In this document: positions 23,011 through 35,824 of the stretch, one piece after another
Numbering within the stretch: position 1 is the stretch's first letter
How the letters are laid out: every line of letters starts with the position of its first letter
DNA from: Trichobilharzia szidati
Taxonomy: Eukaryota; Platyhelminthes; Trematoda; Strigeidida; Schistosomatidae
Length of the DNA: 64,000 nucleotides
Assembly (NCBI GenBank): GCA_944472155.2
Contig: OX235279.1
Span: forward strand, 135,256,920-135,320,919
Direction: 5' to 3'
Position numbers and translations under genes: made by a program
The notes under the pieces: generated by a model
What the model saw: only the letters and a program-made list of their open reading frames with translations
What the model was told of the DNA's origin: nothing
The model's database searches: none

Positions 23011-26000
23011 GTCAGCTTTTCTGGTTCATGTACCTAGGATGAATTAATTTAAAAATGTTGAACAGATATCCTAATCTGTTAAGCAGTTGAAACACTTCGG
23101 AATCACTTAGTACTAATTCTGCATAGCATGATCTTATGCATTTTAACAGTCTACTGAAATCTCTAAGAAATATATCCTTCTGAACTTACATAACAGGATT
23201 AATGCACATGCGGTCAGATCATCATCCCTGATCATATATATCTTTCAGTTTACTTTCCTTTTTATTTCTTCTCCAGCTAGTGAAAATTCCATGTGAAAAT
23301 ACGTTTTGATGATATACATTGTGGGTTTTTTTATATATCCAGACTGTCTGAAATGATTTAGTCTGGCTATAATTCTGTTCAACAGAAGCTAATATTGGTA
23401 AGTAAGATGGATTACGTTTCATTCAGAGAAAGAAGCAATTACGTATATATAGTACTGTAACCAACCTAAGCGATTGCCACTGGCATGTTACACTATACAC
23501 TGGGATAATTGTGTCAGCTTTCTAGCTCATAAATTTGTGTATTTGAATAATCTAACGATACGCCTGATCCTACCGTCTGTCATTCTTATCACGTTTCTTT
23601 TATATCAACTAGCTGGTCAAACTCTTCGTTACAAAATGAGGACAAACATTTCACTGAAGATTCCTATTCACCTGTTTTTAGTGAAAATGGCTTATCCTGT
23701 GGTTTTAATTTCTCTCTGAATTGCAATCATATAAATCTTTATCGATCAATATCTTAGGGTTAACAGTATGAGTCATATTGCTAGGCTATTGAGATACACA
23801 GGAGTACACTAATAATCGTGTGCAGAATGGTTTGGTCACACGTCTTACACCACTAAGCGAAACCAGCCTAACTGTAACAAACTGTGTAATTTGTCAATAC
23901 AGCTAATGCACTCATGGTTATAGCTATCGCTAGTTTGTTCACGCCAAAGGGCAACAAACTCATCTTGTGTTCAGACAAAATCTGCTAGTGACGTACATTA
24001 CTGACTGATGGGAACAGATGGCATCCCCAATAAATGCCAGACGTTCCTAATTCAAAATTATAAAAATTAATACACCTACTACGTTATAGTTATTTTTGTT
24101 ACTCAGTGTGTTGTCGTATAAATTGCCATCAATGCTAAATCCTCCTATCCAGATTGTTTGACATCCTACTGTCGCATCCAGACATATACCAACTGTTTCG
24201 GTCCAGATTTAAATAAAAGATCATCATACTAACTATGCCAATATGTCATTTATGCGTTAATAACTGTGTAATCTAAGAATGCCACCGAGTGACATCAAGC
24301 TGCAAGTCTTCTAGGGGAAGCAACGAGTTGGGTGTGAGTGTGGCTTACATGGAGGAGATAATCTAAGGAGGAAATGAAAGCTTACAGGCAGTCCTGAAGT
24401 CCACTAAAAAATACTGCTGAGAACTGAGCGGAATGACAATGTGCTAATGAGGCCCAGGATTCCACTAGGGATCTAAGGGATGCAAAATAATAATCTGAAG
24501 TAGATTCTGTTTAAAAAACAAATGTTAGCTCATTAGCTTTTCTTTTGTATCAACTGATTATAAGTACCGCAACCAGTATAACTAGTGTGTCTAATTTCTG
24601 CCATATGGTGATGAGTAGTGAATTGCATTTGAAAGTTATTGGGTGAATAATATTGTACTACATCAAGAAATAAAGCTGTTCAGTGCTTTATAGTTTCCAA
24701 TAGTTGCCAGTTTGTGACGAAACCTAACTTTAGGTAAATTAATTATCTCTTCTCGTGTTGCATGAATAATGTCTTGTTCATAGAACTAAGTGTTCAATCA
24801 AATACAGTTTGCTAATGAATGAATGAAAATTGTTTAGTGAATCTTTTCTGTATTGTAAACATGTGAATTATCTTCATCTCTCACCCTAATGCCTTTAGAG
24901 GAATTAGAAAGATCGAAGAAATGTTCGATGTCAACTGGTATGTAATTGTACTTTTATATTGCCCTAAATCATTTTAAGGTTACACGGATTAGTTAAAATA
25001 GATTACACAAATTCAAAAAGTGCTTTCATCGTTTACTGTGTGTACCTGTTTTGTGTTGAAACTACCATTTGTATTCTTCAGTCTCCGTAATCACATTGAT
25101 TCTAAGATAAATATAAGCACAAACTAAATAAATATATAAAGTGAGAATTAGGCATCATTTACTAAGTCGGCTATATTTAGTTGATATGGCAGACATTACA
25201 TTTTTTCCAATTTGTTTGTGTGTATGATGGCATAACTTGTTTTGATGGATAAGATATACTGCTAGAGGATTGAAAAACATCAGAATAAGTGTGTCCAAAT
25301 TCTAGGTCTTCCACAATTCTGTTCTTTGAATGGTTTAGCAACTGATATGTTATGCAATAGTGAACGGACACATATGAGGCTGAATTTATTGATTACTTCT
25401 ATTATAACAGATTTGATCACGAATAACTTTAACATACACTATTGAGCTGTTAACTTGATTGACATCTTTGATAATACCAGCAAAAAGGTTGATTTTTTTT
25501 CGGGGAAACTGTTTACAACACGAATAACCGTCGTGAAATGAAACTGAATTCACTTTATGCCACAATGTCTGTTATTCTTCCTTTACAACAATTTATAAAG
25601 GAAACTAATAGTACGTAAAATCCTTTACTTTATTAACTGTTACTATATTACTATTCGCTTTATTCAATCTATTTTTATTCCTATCTGAATTAAAACTGTC
25701 TTTTGTCGGTGCAGCTACCTTAAATTAAAAAAGAGAAACGATTAGAAATATAAAAGTGTCATTCCCTTCATGTTCTAATGTAAAGTTATGATTAAAATGG
25801 TTTGCGTTGAATTTCGTCAATTAGTTTTCTGCCCCCTAGTTTACTTTTACAGACTGAATATGTCACCCACATATCTTAGGTATAACTCCATCTGTTGTAC
25901 ATACTGCTACAAATTGTCAGCTTCTAGGTTTGACAAACACAAGTCCACAAATGGTGGCCTCAAAATTCTTTTAATGCAGCACCATCAACTTAAGGGAATA

Positions 26001-26030
26001 GCTGGACATTGAGTTGAAAATGAACATCTT
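23011..26030. other. AT-rich stretch between inverted PLE copies, nothing recognised
   Basis: I see no protein motif or repeat with a second copy here. It is the spacer of the large inverted repeat. Confidence 0.4.
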
Positions 26031-26034
26031 TAAG

Positions 26035-27300
26035 TTGCGAAGCTTTCATCGCTCTATTAGGCAAAATCTTCAGCGCGTACTTCAATTTGAAGTGAGCTTT
26101 TAGATTTCTCCACGAGTTTATTAATCATCTCCCCTGGTGACCTTGGACGTGATTGGTTGTTTTTGTGTGTTTTCACACCTTCTAGGCTACTTGTACTGGA
26201 ACTGATTTGACTTGAACTTTGACCCTTTGTGTGTGAGGTTTCCTACTTATCGGTTGATAAATTTTGTCTATCTCGATGTGTCTATTGATTGATGATTCAC
26301 TGGAATACCAGGCTTCTAAAAGTTCTCTAGCATTCTTGTTGTTTCCTCTGTCTAATATTTGAACGTTGTCCCAGTCGAATTGATGTACGTGGTTGTCTGT
26401 ATGTAGTGAGATGAGGGAGTGGATGTCATGTCTTTTGACGCCTAGCTTATGTTCGTGGATACGAAGACGAAGGGGACGTCCACTTTGGCTAATGTAGTGT
26501 TTTTCGAAGTTGATGCAATTTATTTTGTAGATGATGTTGGTTTTATCTTCTTTCGTTGTTGAGACTTTTGGTTGGCATAGAACTGAGTGAAGTGATTTTG
26601 TTGGTTTGTGTACGACGTCAATTACTAAAGGTTTGCAGAGTCTTGTAGTGATTTCTGAGATGTCCTTTATATATAGGGTAGGGCGATTTTCTTTGTGCTC
26701 TCCTTGGGGGCTTTTGGTTTGATAGGTTGGCTTGGAGGTATATGTCTTTTGATGAAATTCCGTGGATATCCATTCTTTTGGAAGACGTCCATGAGATATC
26801 TTTCTTCAATTTTCCTTGAGGTGAGAGTGCTGCAATGAGTCCTGGTTGGCTCTCTTGAATAGTGTTTGTATGCAATTCCTCTTGTGTGTTATTGGATTGT
26901 TGCTGTTGTAATTCAGTATTTGTGTGTGAGTTGATTTTCTATAGACTTGAGTTCCTAATTCTCCTGTCGTTGTTCGCTTGACTAAGACATCCAAAAATGG
27001 GATTGGATAGCACAGTTGATGGAGTGATCACAAAATTCCGTTAGGTGTTTCAATTTTGTGTATAATTCTTTGGATAAGTTAAATGTTGGAGTTCCTGGGA
27101 GTGATACAACTGGTCGTAACGGTATATTTGGCTTGTGTATTTTGGGTCTGCCGTAGAATCGGGGTAGGACTGGTCCACTGGATTTTATTCGCCATTTCTC
27201 TTGTTTTGCGATCTGTCCAGTTTTGGTAAGCTTGTTTAAGGTTCTTTGGATGCGGTTATCTAATGTTCGCATGGGATTTGTTGGGAGTTTTTGACATACC
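26035..27300 (-). pseudogene. PLE family 2, minus copy with RT core deleted
   Basis: The minus strand begins with an RT fingers reading (SSGPVLPRFYGRPKIHKPNI near 27.17 kb) and ...LTEFCDHSIN near 27.04 kb. It then jumps to the block FLDVLVKRTTTGELGTQVYR near 27.0 kb. Motifs A, B and YVDD (about 430 bp) are missing. From there to about 26.07 kb it is essentially identical, inverted, to 21.95-22.88 kb, including the GIY-YIG domain. The two 3' ends then diverge. The hammerhead-like CTGAAGA...GAAAGCTTC lies at about 26.04-26.08 kb. Confidence 0.8.
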
Positions 27301-27302
27301 TC

Positions 27303-27507
27303 TCATGAACATCTCCCAAAAGAATGGATATCCATGGAATTTCATCAAAAGATATATACCTCCAAACCAACCTATCAAACCAAAAGCCCCCAAGGAGAGC
27401 ACAGCGAAAATCGCCGAACCCTATGTATAAAGGACATCTCAGAAATCATTGTAAGACTCTGCAAACCTTTAGTAATTGACGTCGCACACAAACCAACAAA
27501 ATCAGTG
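27303..27507 (+). pseudogene. PLE family 2 fragment, third copy
   Basis: It is a 205-bp near-copy of 22.16-22.36 kb (CAAAAGAATGGATATCCATG through TTTAGTAATTGACGTCGCAC), with several substitutions. It abuts head-to-head with the minus copy at 27.30 kb. Confidence 0.8.
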
Positions 27508-28580
27508 GTGCGTGAGACTATTGTTTCATTCTACCTTATACTTGTTCCACAATACGTTTCTGATATCATTCTAATTTTCTTTTACTGGCCATTGTATGCT
27601 TAAATTAACGAATCTATGACTGAAGATCCTGAAGAAGAATTTATTGTTAACAACTGTTCGCTCTAACTAATTTTATGTAAACTTTAAATTTTTACTGCCA
27701 CTCCACAGAAGGTTCGGAGTATGGAAACTGATTTAATCGCAAATAATTAGCATCGGAGGTGCTTTTTTAATAAACAATATTTGTGATATGACTATATTAA
27801 ATTATGAAAAACGAAGGTACCTCCTTCTGTGGTCCTGGTGCAACACACAAATAATGCCAACTAACAGTTAGGCAAAGTGAAGAATTTTTGAGTGGTGTTT
27901 ACAACAACTTCAAATAAGGTCTTAGAATAAATTGTGTCGGTACTGATTAACATATTGTGCTACGTAATCTACAGTAAGTATAATAATAACAATTTCAAAT
28001 GAATTGTAAATCAACCCAAGAGTCACTAGAGTTTAAATTGTTTTCCAAGCGACGTCCATCTCTTAAGTGGGAACCACTCTGTGGATTAATGTCAGCCAAC
28101 CCATTAAACATTTCGTTTATTAAAAGTCGAACCTGTACCTGGAATGATTCACCTCCGAAAACGGGACTTTTCGAAACATTTCAAAAGTGGCCACTTATTT
28201 GACTTCCACTGTCTTATTTAACGTAATTTACTTGTTGTACAACCAAGTCAAGATATTACTAATGAGTTCGGTTTCTTTAGCTAAAATGCAGGTCTCTCCC
28301 CACAGCAGACCAAATGGGGGGAGCGCGAAAAACCCCGCAAATAAACAATTACTAAAGGTGAGAAACTAATACTCTCATGAAATGCTTTGTCAACATTAAA
28401 TGAACTAAAATAGCCATTGAGACCTTTCATGGTGACAGTTGGAACTAAAGACTCACAACTCTTTTTTTCAGAAGACTTTGTGTTCGGTATTTATTGTATA
28501 TTGAGCATATACAATTAATGCACCCAACAAATGAATTAACCTAGAGAATCATATATAAGTTAAAATGAGAAACAGTGAAT
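27508..28580. other. AT-rich stretch, nothing recognised
   Basis: No gene or repeat recognised. Confidence 0.4.
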
Positions 28581-28775
28581 CAGATTACCCCCTTTTTATA
28601 CTATTATTATTATATAAAAAATTTAGACACAGTGGTAATATATAATTTCATGTTAGTTTCATACGAGAATCCCAGATTAACCCCTTTTTATACTACTATT
28701 ATTATTATATAAAAAATTTAGACACAGTGGTAATATATAATTTCATGTTAGTTTCATACGAGAATCCCAGATTAA
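28581..28775. repeat. Two-copy tandem repeat, 92 and 96 bp units
   Basis: The units 28581-28672 and 28673-28768 both run from CAGATTAACCCC through TTTAGACACAGTGGTAATAT to CATACGAGAATCC. The second unit differs mainly by extra bases in its ATT/ACT run. The near identity suggests a recent duplication. Confidence 0.85.
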
Positions 28776-28839
28776 CTTAAGATATATCAGCACATATTCC
28801 AAATATCTGAAAATTTCTATTACTCCTTAGATGAAGAAA

Positions 28840-28960
28840 GGCGAAGGACTAGAACTATAAATTATGGCTCTGTGTTAGCTTTAACTGTGAACAATAAATT
28901 GTGTTCAAAAGGTTATCAGTAAGTAATATTGTTTTACTGTGATATATGCAATCTACGGAA
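28840..28960 (+). repeat. Decayed PLE 3'-end fragment (palindrome family)
   Basis: The segment with GAACAATAAATTGTGTTC, then GTTATCAGTAAGTAATATTG and TTTTACTGTG, follows in order the end of the palindromic PLE near 9.74-9.81 kb. The hammerhead GAAAC has decayed to AAAAG. Confidence 0.5.
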
Positions 28961-29384
28961 AATTTTAATGTCAGCGAAATAACAATTTCAAAAATAAACA
29001 TGTTTCTCTAACTCCGTCTTAGAACGAGTTGCGTCCATTTCACTGATTTGTTCGTACGCCATCTGGGGAATGACGTTTGTCTGTTGTGCACCCTAGTTAA
29101 CTTTATCCGTTCGTTTTTAAAAATATCGTATGTAACCATGTAAGACTTCCGCTTAAATGAGCTTTTCTTTCTTTCTGGATATTAGTTAACTAATGAGATT
29201 GTGGCTTCTCTAATTCGGATTCTTAAATGTTCTGCTGTACTCGTTATTAGTATCTCTATTGTCGTCGTACAGAGGTGGACATAGTATGAATAAGAAAACC
29301 CATGTCTTTTTGCTCAGAAGAATTCATATCCCTTTATATGCTTGCATTTAGGCTAAGGGCCAGCACACGCTTACAATGCATTGA
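28961..29384. other. No recognised feature
   Basis: No coding or repeat signal seen. Confidence 0.35.
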
Positions 29385-30172
29385 CGCAATATAATTTTCA
29401 TTTCACGCATTTCTTTTTCTACATAGGCCTCAGAATATATAATTTTTACTTTTTTGGTATCTCAGTTAACTAATAGTAATTAGGTAGAACTTTATTACTA
29501 TGACAAACATAGAAATCTGAAATTGTACTCTACGCCATATATTTATCAAGGGACGAATACATAGCACAGATGCTATCTTTGAATGACTAATGTCTTGTGA
29601 CTTGAAAGATGACATTTCTATCAAGAAAGCTGATCTATACAATGCCACACTTCCTTGTTAGCACTGTAATTACCACTGACCGTTAAACCAATCGTCTGTT
29701 ATGTAAATCACGTTGTTCTTATGAACAGCCCATTTTCTTAACATGTGAAAATGTACTTTTAAGCAAGAGGTCACCTTTTACATTTTAATTAGGTTTAAAC
29801 AACGTGATGACTTTCCTGGTTGTTCACTCACCATTTAATGATTAATATATTGGACACAGAAACATATTAATGACAAAATCGATGATACGCTTCTTTACTG
29901 CGACCATGAATGTTCGTGTAGAAACTGATCCAATTAATTGGTATGTCATCAGATATTGTGTAATTCATGAGATTAGCTTCTCTGTTTTACAACTGGGAAA
30001 TACTGGAATCTGTTGCATTTCTGGATGGTGATTTAGTACTGCGTACTGCCAATAATTTCCAAACTAGGGTGAAACAGCTATCCAGTACTCCCTGGTTTTC
30101 AGTTGTTCTCTAACTGATATCGATCCGAGGACAAACTCGTGAAAAAACAAATCTAATCCTTGCAAACCAGCT
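29385..30172. repeat. Dispersed direct duplication, copy 1
   Basis: It matches 43262-43973 in the same orientation with few substitutions. This copy has about 75-80 bp more near 29.45-29.53 kb. The distal end contains the decayed 3' part of a hammerhead SINE (GTACTCCCTGGTTTTCAGTT, then CTAACTGATATCGAT). Confidence 0.85.
30042..30090 (+). ncRNA. Decayed hammerhead in SINE-C remnant
   Basis: GTACTGCCAATAAT replaces the GTACTGCTGATGAG of the copy with the complete core at 47.93 kb; the CUGAUGA core is lost. GAAACAGCTATC and CAGTAC are still present. Confidence 0.6.
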
Positions 30173-30175
30173 CTT

Positions 30176-31300
30176 GAAAATGTAACATTTATCTTAGAAA
30201 ACAAGTTTTAAAAACAACTACTAAAGCCTAAAAAGTTGGTAACTTTGGTGTGATTGTGTACATTGAGCTAGAAGGGTTAATTAAGGTTCTTTCAGTATCC
30301 TTTTAAACAAAGCCATCACTGCTAGTTTTAGTAAGGTTAGCAACTTTATTTTTTTCGCATCCTACGGATTTATGAATGACAAGTTAAGGCTGTTTTCTCT
30401 CATTTTATTTTTCTAAGGATATTTGGTTGACGGTGAAACAGTCCCTGGAAAAAGAAACCTGACAGAAACATTTCTTTAAATGTGTGTGTTTGCAGGTAGG
30501 ATGGAGGAGAGGTGCAATTGTTATACAAATAAATGTACAAAATATACATATATACATATACACATGTATACATATATATATATATGTATATGTATATATA
30601 TGTTATACACTGCTTAGTGGAATGCAGAATAAATTGGTGTAACTTAATAGAAATAGAGTTTGGTATGCAGTAAACGAAATTATAATTAATAATTTAGTGT
30701 TTGTTTGAATTATCAGCAGTAGAAGAATTAAATTTGAACGAAAATCCTTATTCCTAATATTAGTGAACACTTATCATTTAGTATAAATGTCAGAGACTTC
30801 ATAGGTAAATCAGAACTGCAAAGTGTAAGTATTTCATTCATTGACTGGCGAATTTAGCTACTATTTAGTAGACGACAGGTATATTATTGATCACTCAGTT
30901 ATTAATAAGGACCAGTTTTGTTGGATTTTACGAAACATAAAATGATGTAACTGAAACTATTAACAGAACTCCAAGTGAATGAAATGAAACTAAGATTCGG
31001 TTAACAGTCAGGTAGCACGCAAAGTAGTAGGTAAATGAGTTTTAGTTTGGATACAGGGACGTAGAAGTTGTGTGTTATTCCTTTATTCTTAGTTGCAGGC
31101 GATACTTGTTTCATGCTCGTTGTATTTCACTTTATTTCGCTGTCACACCGTAAAATTCTAGTTGTTAGACTTTCTTCACTAACCAACATCAGTTAGAGAA
31201 ATCACTGAGAACTAGAGAGCACTGTGAAGTTGTTTCCTCCTAGCTCTGAGGAGATCTTCATCAGTCCGAATCCAGGACTTTCAAATTGCTGTTAAAATTA
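30176..31300. other. AT-rich stretch, nothing recognised
   Basis: It holds a TATA/CATA-rich microsatellite at about 30538-30602. Confidence 0.4.
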
Positions 31301-31493
31301 ATCGGTGGCACAGTGGTTAGGATTCTTGCCGACCATGCACATAGTCCAGGGTTCGATCTCTGGCCGACGCACACCTGATATCAAAGGTCGGCCTGCTAAA
31401 TTTGGGCTATCGATTTCATAAGTTGAAAATTACATACTTGTACCAAAAATACTGTGTGGCTTCAAGCCATAATCCATGAATTAAAAAAATAAT
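31301..31493 (+). mobile_element. SINE-B copy 4
   Basis: A box GGTGGCACAGTGGTTAGG, B box GGGTTCGATCTCTGG, the shared body and an A-rich end. The first few bases of the GCGTCGG head are altered. Confidence 0.85.
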
Positions 31494-31494
31494 C

Positions 31495-31970
31495 TGAATT
31501 TATTCTTTTTTTATTAGTAATAGTGCATTTCTCTTACTTCCGTATCTTACTGTATTTGACCTGACTAATTCAGTTATTTACTTTTCTAATTTCCAAATGT
31601 ACTTTCCAATTAAAAAATGGCCTTATCCTTATATCCGTATCCGTATTTAATGCACTTTGTTTTGACCTTCATTTATTCATATTTTGTCATCGATTTGTGA
31701 TTCACAATCATCACCAGTTAATATAAGCATACTACTTAATTGACAGTCATTTTCAAATAGTAACAGATGTACTTCTCATTGTTTGTTCTGTTTTGTGTAC
31801 AAATCAGACTGTACAGCTATGAAAATGAAACTGTAGCACTAATTTCTTCCACTGAAATCTGTAGTTTATGCTGATATAGATATATAGGGGAAATTTGCTT
31901 TTTTTCTGTAAGAGAAAAGATGTTCAGTGAAGAGTTACTCTTTTCACCGATATCATTCTCAAGCTGCATA
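31495..31970. repeat. PLE 3' tails, plus copy then minus copy
   Basis: 31500-31850 (plus) shares words in order with the PLE tail at 42.3-42.6 kb (TTTGTGATTCACAATCATC) and has a decayed end (GTACAGCTATGAAAATGAAA) at 31.81 kb. 31915-31970 on the minus strand carries GCAGCTTGAGAATGATATCG followed by GTGAAAAGAGTAACTCTTC, the terminal motif of PLE family 1. The two tails face each other. Confidence 0.5.
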
Positions 31971-31974
31971 ATCA

Positions 31975-34900
31975 CATATTATTATCATTATATTATTCCC
32001 TTGCGTTCCAAGTGGAACATAGGGCTTGAACAACACATCTGCACTTCGTCCTATCTTCTGCCGTCCTCTTCAGCTTCGACTATGATTGTCCACAATCTCT
32101 CATCTCCTCCTCACACGATCTCCATGTCATCCTCGCACCGACGACCCACTCGTCGCTTCCCATTTGGATTCCACTCGAGGGCATGGCCTAGCGTGCGATG
32201 TCATTCGACGGTTTCCTCAATGTATGCCCGATCCAACCCTATTTTCTCCCAAATATTTGTTGAGCGACCGATTCTTGGTTGGCTGATTTGTTCTCAGCCG
32301 GAGTTTCTTGTTACTAATTCTTTCTGGCCAGCCATTTAATCTTCACTAAGGAGCCAGCGAAGTTGGCAGCTATAGATAAAAGTCTTCAGTAGCCTGTTGG
32401 AAATGTTTTTCGTGACGTGCCGGCCAAGTTTCTAACGCATAAAAAAGAAGTGACTGACTGACTTGACATTGGTGTTGAAAATCCGAATCTTGTTCGTTAT
32501 GTTGAGTGCGGAAGATTTCCAAACTGGTTTCAGGTTGATGAAAGCATATCTTGCCTTTCCGATTCTGACTGGCTTTGACATCTTCGTCCGTTCCGTCTGT
32601 AGTTGAAACGACGCTTCGTAAATAAGTGAAGGAAGTAACCCCTGTTAAATCTCTACCGTTGATGGCGATTGGTGATGTTTGTTGTTGTTGTTGCTGCTGT
32701 TGATTGGTTATCTTCATCACCTTTGTCTTCTCTGTGTTCAACTGCAGTCCCGTTTTCACTTGATGCCTCTTCAGCCAGTTTGTTGGTTTTCGCCCGTAAG
32801 TCGTCGAGTCTGTATGACATTAGACATAAATCATCTGCGAAATCCAGATCTTCTACAATCTTCTTATCGGTCGTCCAGCATATTCCTGTCTCCTCTCTCC
32901 CCACAGCCTGATGCATAATCCAGTCCACCACAATTAAGGATATCATCGTGGGTGACAACTTGTAGTCTTGTCTTCCTCCTGTATGCACTTCGAACGCCTC
33001 ACTGAGTTTCCCGTTGTGTATCACCTGACACATGGCAGGCATTGTCGTATAGCCAGCTATCGAATGAGGTTGATAAAGATTTGGGGCACTGCAGTCCAAA
33101 GTGTTGAAGTAGTTTCCAAATTACTTCTCCGTCGACGCTACTGAAGACCTTTTCGAAGTTGAGGAAGAGGTTCGACTGGCATTCTGTGCTTTGTTCTGTG
33201 ATGGTGATGCGTAGAGTTGCAATTTGATCAACACATGATTCGCCTTCCTTGAATCTAGCTTGTTCTGGTCTGTGGGGCTGGTGGAGTTCTGCATCCAGTG
33301 CATCTTTCATTCTCTCAGCGATGATGCGACTTAGTATTTTACTCGGCGTGGACAAGAGGATTATTCCACGCCAGCTCTTGCACAGGCCTAACTATGTCGC
33401 TCTTCTTTGGTAGTTCGACGATGTAGTCAGTCTTTCTTCCAATCTGTAGGCACCTTTCCTTCTTTCCAAACGTTTCGCAGTAATGGAGTGAGAACATCTG
33501 CGGTAATCTCTGAGGCCATCTTCAGTACTTCGGGAGGAATGCCCTCTGGTCCTGCCGCCTTCCCAGCTGGCCTTCAGTAGCTTGATCGCATTCAGGATTT
33601 CTTGTTTCGTTGGAGGAGTGGTATCCACTGGCATTTCCCTGTGTGTTGTTGTTGGTATTTCTGGGCGAGTTGCAGGTGGTGGTCGATTGAAGAGTCAGCC
33701 CATTGTTTTATTTGTTTCTCCTCCTTGGTGATCAGGTTCTCTCGAGCGTCTTTTTTTAGTTTCATCATCTGAGTTGATCTCTTCCCGGATAGAGACCTAG
33801 TTATCTGATATAATGTCCTGAGGTCTCTTTTACCTTCGGCCCACCTGTTCTGCTTCACTTGCCAGCCAGTGTATCTTAGAATTGTCTGTTGTCTTTCCTA
33901 GTACTCTTTTTCACTTCTTTCCTTATTCAGTACAGTGTACATTGAACTCAGCTTCTCCTTTTGCTATTGTCCATCTTTGCATTGGGTCATCGTCTCTTTC
34001 ATCATCCTCCTCTCCTCTCCTCCATTACCTTCCAGGTAGGTGTCCGTTGAGAGCCACTCCTTGTCTTCTCTCTTCTTTCTTCTTAGAACAGTTGTACACG
34101 TTTCCTTGAACATCACCTTCAGAGAGTTCCAATGTTCTTCCACACAGGTCTCCTCAGTGATGCCATGTAGTGTGTCTGACTTTACTCTGATCTGATCTGT
34201 AGCGAAGGCATCCATTGTAGTTTTGTCCCTCAGTTCGGTTTCTGAATGCTGAACTTGAATTGCATTGGTCTCTCTCCAGTTGTTCTGAAGGGTTTCAGCT
34301 TCAATAAGAAGGTTGCTTGGACTAGATGATGATGGTGTGAGCCCACATCTGCTCCTCTTCTCGACTTTCTGTCCAGCAGGCTACGTACGTCTCCACTTCC
34401 TTCAGCAGCGTTGATATGAAATCTATTTGGTTTATGGTATGTCCGTCAGGTGAAATTCATGTTGTAAACGCTACCTACAATCACCAAATCATTAAAAGCT
34501 CAGAAGTCTGTGAAGAGTTCTCCGTCATCATTCATTTCGCCGAGAACCTGTCGACCGATGATTAGTTCTACTCCCAGTTTGGCATTCATATCGCCCATGA
34601 AGATTTTGATGTCACCACTCGGGATGTTGTCCATTACTGTTTGTAGATGTTTGTAAAAATGCTCCATTTTCTCTTGTTCTGCGTTGAATGTGGCACTGTC
34701 CGTAGCATTGGATAATTGTGACCTTCATTCCTTCCTTTTCAGTTGAATCTTGCTGTCATGATCCTGGATGAAATTGGTTCCCACTACATTAGGGCTTCGG
34801 CTGCCACTGGTGAAATCATGCTAGCTACTCACTGCCTCGGTGCGTTCGTGGTTGTCGTCTGGGTAACCGGAGTAGATTACTGACTCTCTAGTTAACAATG

Positions 34901-35290
34901 TCAATCCACATCCATTCCATCTGCTTTCACAGGTACCCAGCACTTCTAAGCCATACCTTCGCATCTCTTTGGCTATCTGGACAGCCTTCCCAGCCAGTCT
35001 CGTGAGTTGTACGGACATCCCACGTCCTCATTCTTACTCTTGCTTTCATCGCGAGAAGACACATCGACTGACTGGCTTCCCAAAGTCTGGCTTTCATCAG
35101 CCCGCCGTGTCACTTCGCCTCTCTGATTCTAGTAAGGAATAAGATTGTTATTTACAGTTTTGTATATTTAACATATTTTCTGGGTGTTAAAGTTTCTCTA
35201 GAGGTTTCAGTTGTGTAAGGTTGCTAGCCCCACGCCCAACCCTCCCTCTTCACTCGGACTTGGGACCGGCTGGAAAACCAGCAAGTTAAC
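31975..35290 (-). pseudogene. Second RTE LINE, full span but heavily frameshifted
   Basis: The 3' end has a TATTATTATC-type microsatellite next to GAACATAGGGCTTGAAC at about 31.98-32.03 kb. RT blocks: LEDLDFADDLCLMS-like near 32.85 kb, GGRQDYKLSP near 32.97 kb (motif B, damaged) and PEQARFKEGESCVDQIATLR near 33.22 kb. Endonuclease blocks: KIFMGDMNAKLG-like near 34.6 kb and VLGTCESRWNG near 34.93 kb. The leader with GGTTGCTAGCCCCACGCCC lies at 35.22 kb. Many indels; more diverged than the 13.4 kb copy. Confidence 0.8.
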
Positions 35291-35359
35291 TGAATAGGCG
35301 AGGTTATAAGCCCATATAAATATTATCTTAGCAACAAAAGGAATATATCTAAAGATGTA

Positions 35360-35620
35360 TCATTAAACAACTGTAAATTTTTAGATGAGAAATTACTTAA
35401 TATAAAAAACGTTAGCTGGGTAGAAACTATTATAGAGACAGGACATAAATTGATGTTTACACATCTTTTAAACCTTTCTATAAAACGTGTTTGGGGTGTG
35501 TCCTAGAGTTTGCGGAAGCCGTAGCAATTAGAAAGTGTAAACAACCTTCAAAAACAATTCGTCATCACACTAAAGCTTCTTTGGTAAATTTTGTTTTGAT
35601 ACCATAGCAGATATACTATT
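35360..35620 (+). pseudogene. Possible PLE endonuclease C-terminal scrap
   Basis: A reading with WVETIIETGHKLMF and, after a frameshift, AEAVAIRKCKQP resembles the C-terminal region of PLE endonucleases (…EHxxxTGHxxx…AEALAIxK…). No YIG core is visible. Confidence 0.35.
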
Positions 35621-35824
35621 AACTCTGTTATTTGGCTTAGTGATCTTCATTTTTGTTTTGACCTTCAATATGTCCTTTTAACTTGACCTAAATTTATTTT
35701 CCCACTTCTTAACTCTATATTAATTTCATTATTAATTTTTATGTCTCAATGGGGATTATTAATTTAATTAAAAAGAACAAGGACCCCTTGGTGAATAAAA
35801 ACCCAAATGCGTTTTGACTTCACA

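Noticed and set aside
32679..32918. Plus-strand ORF rich in leucine, signal-peptide-like
   Set aside because: It is an antisense shadow of the Q/T-rich and FADD region of the second RTE.
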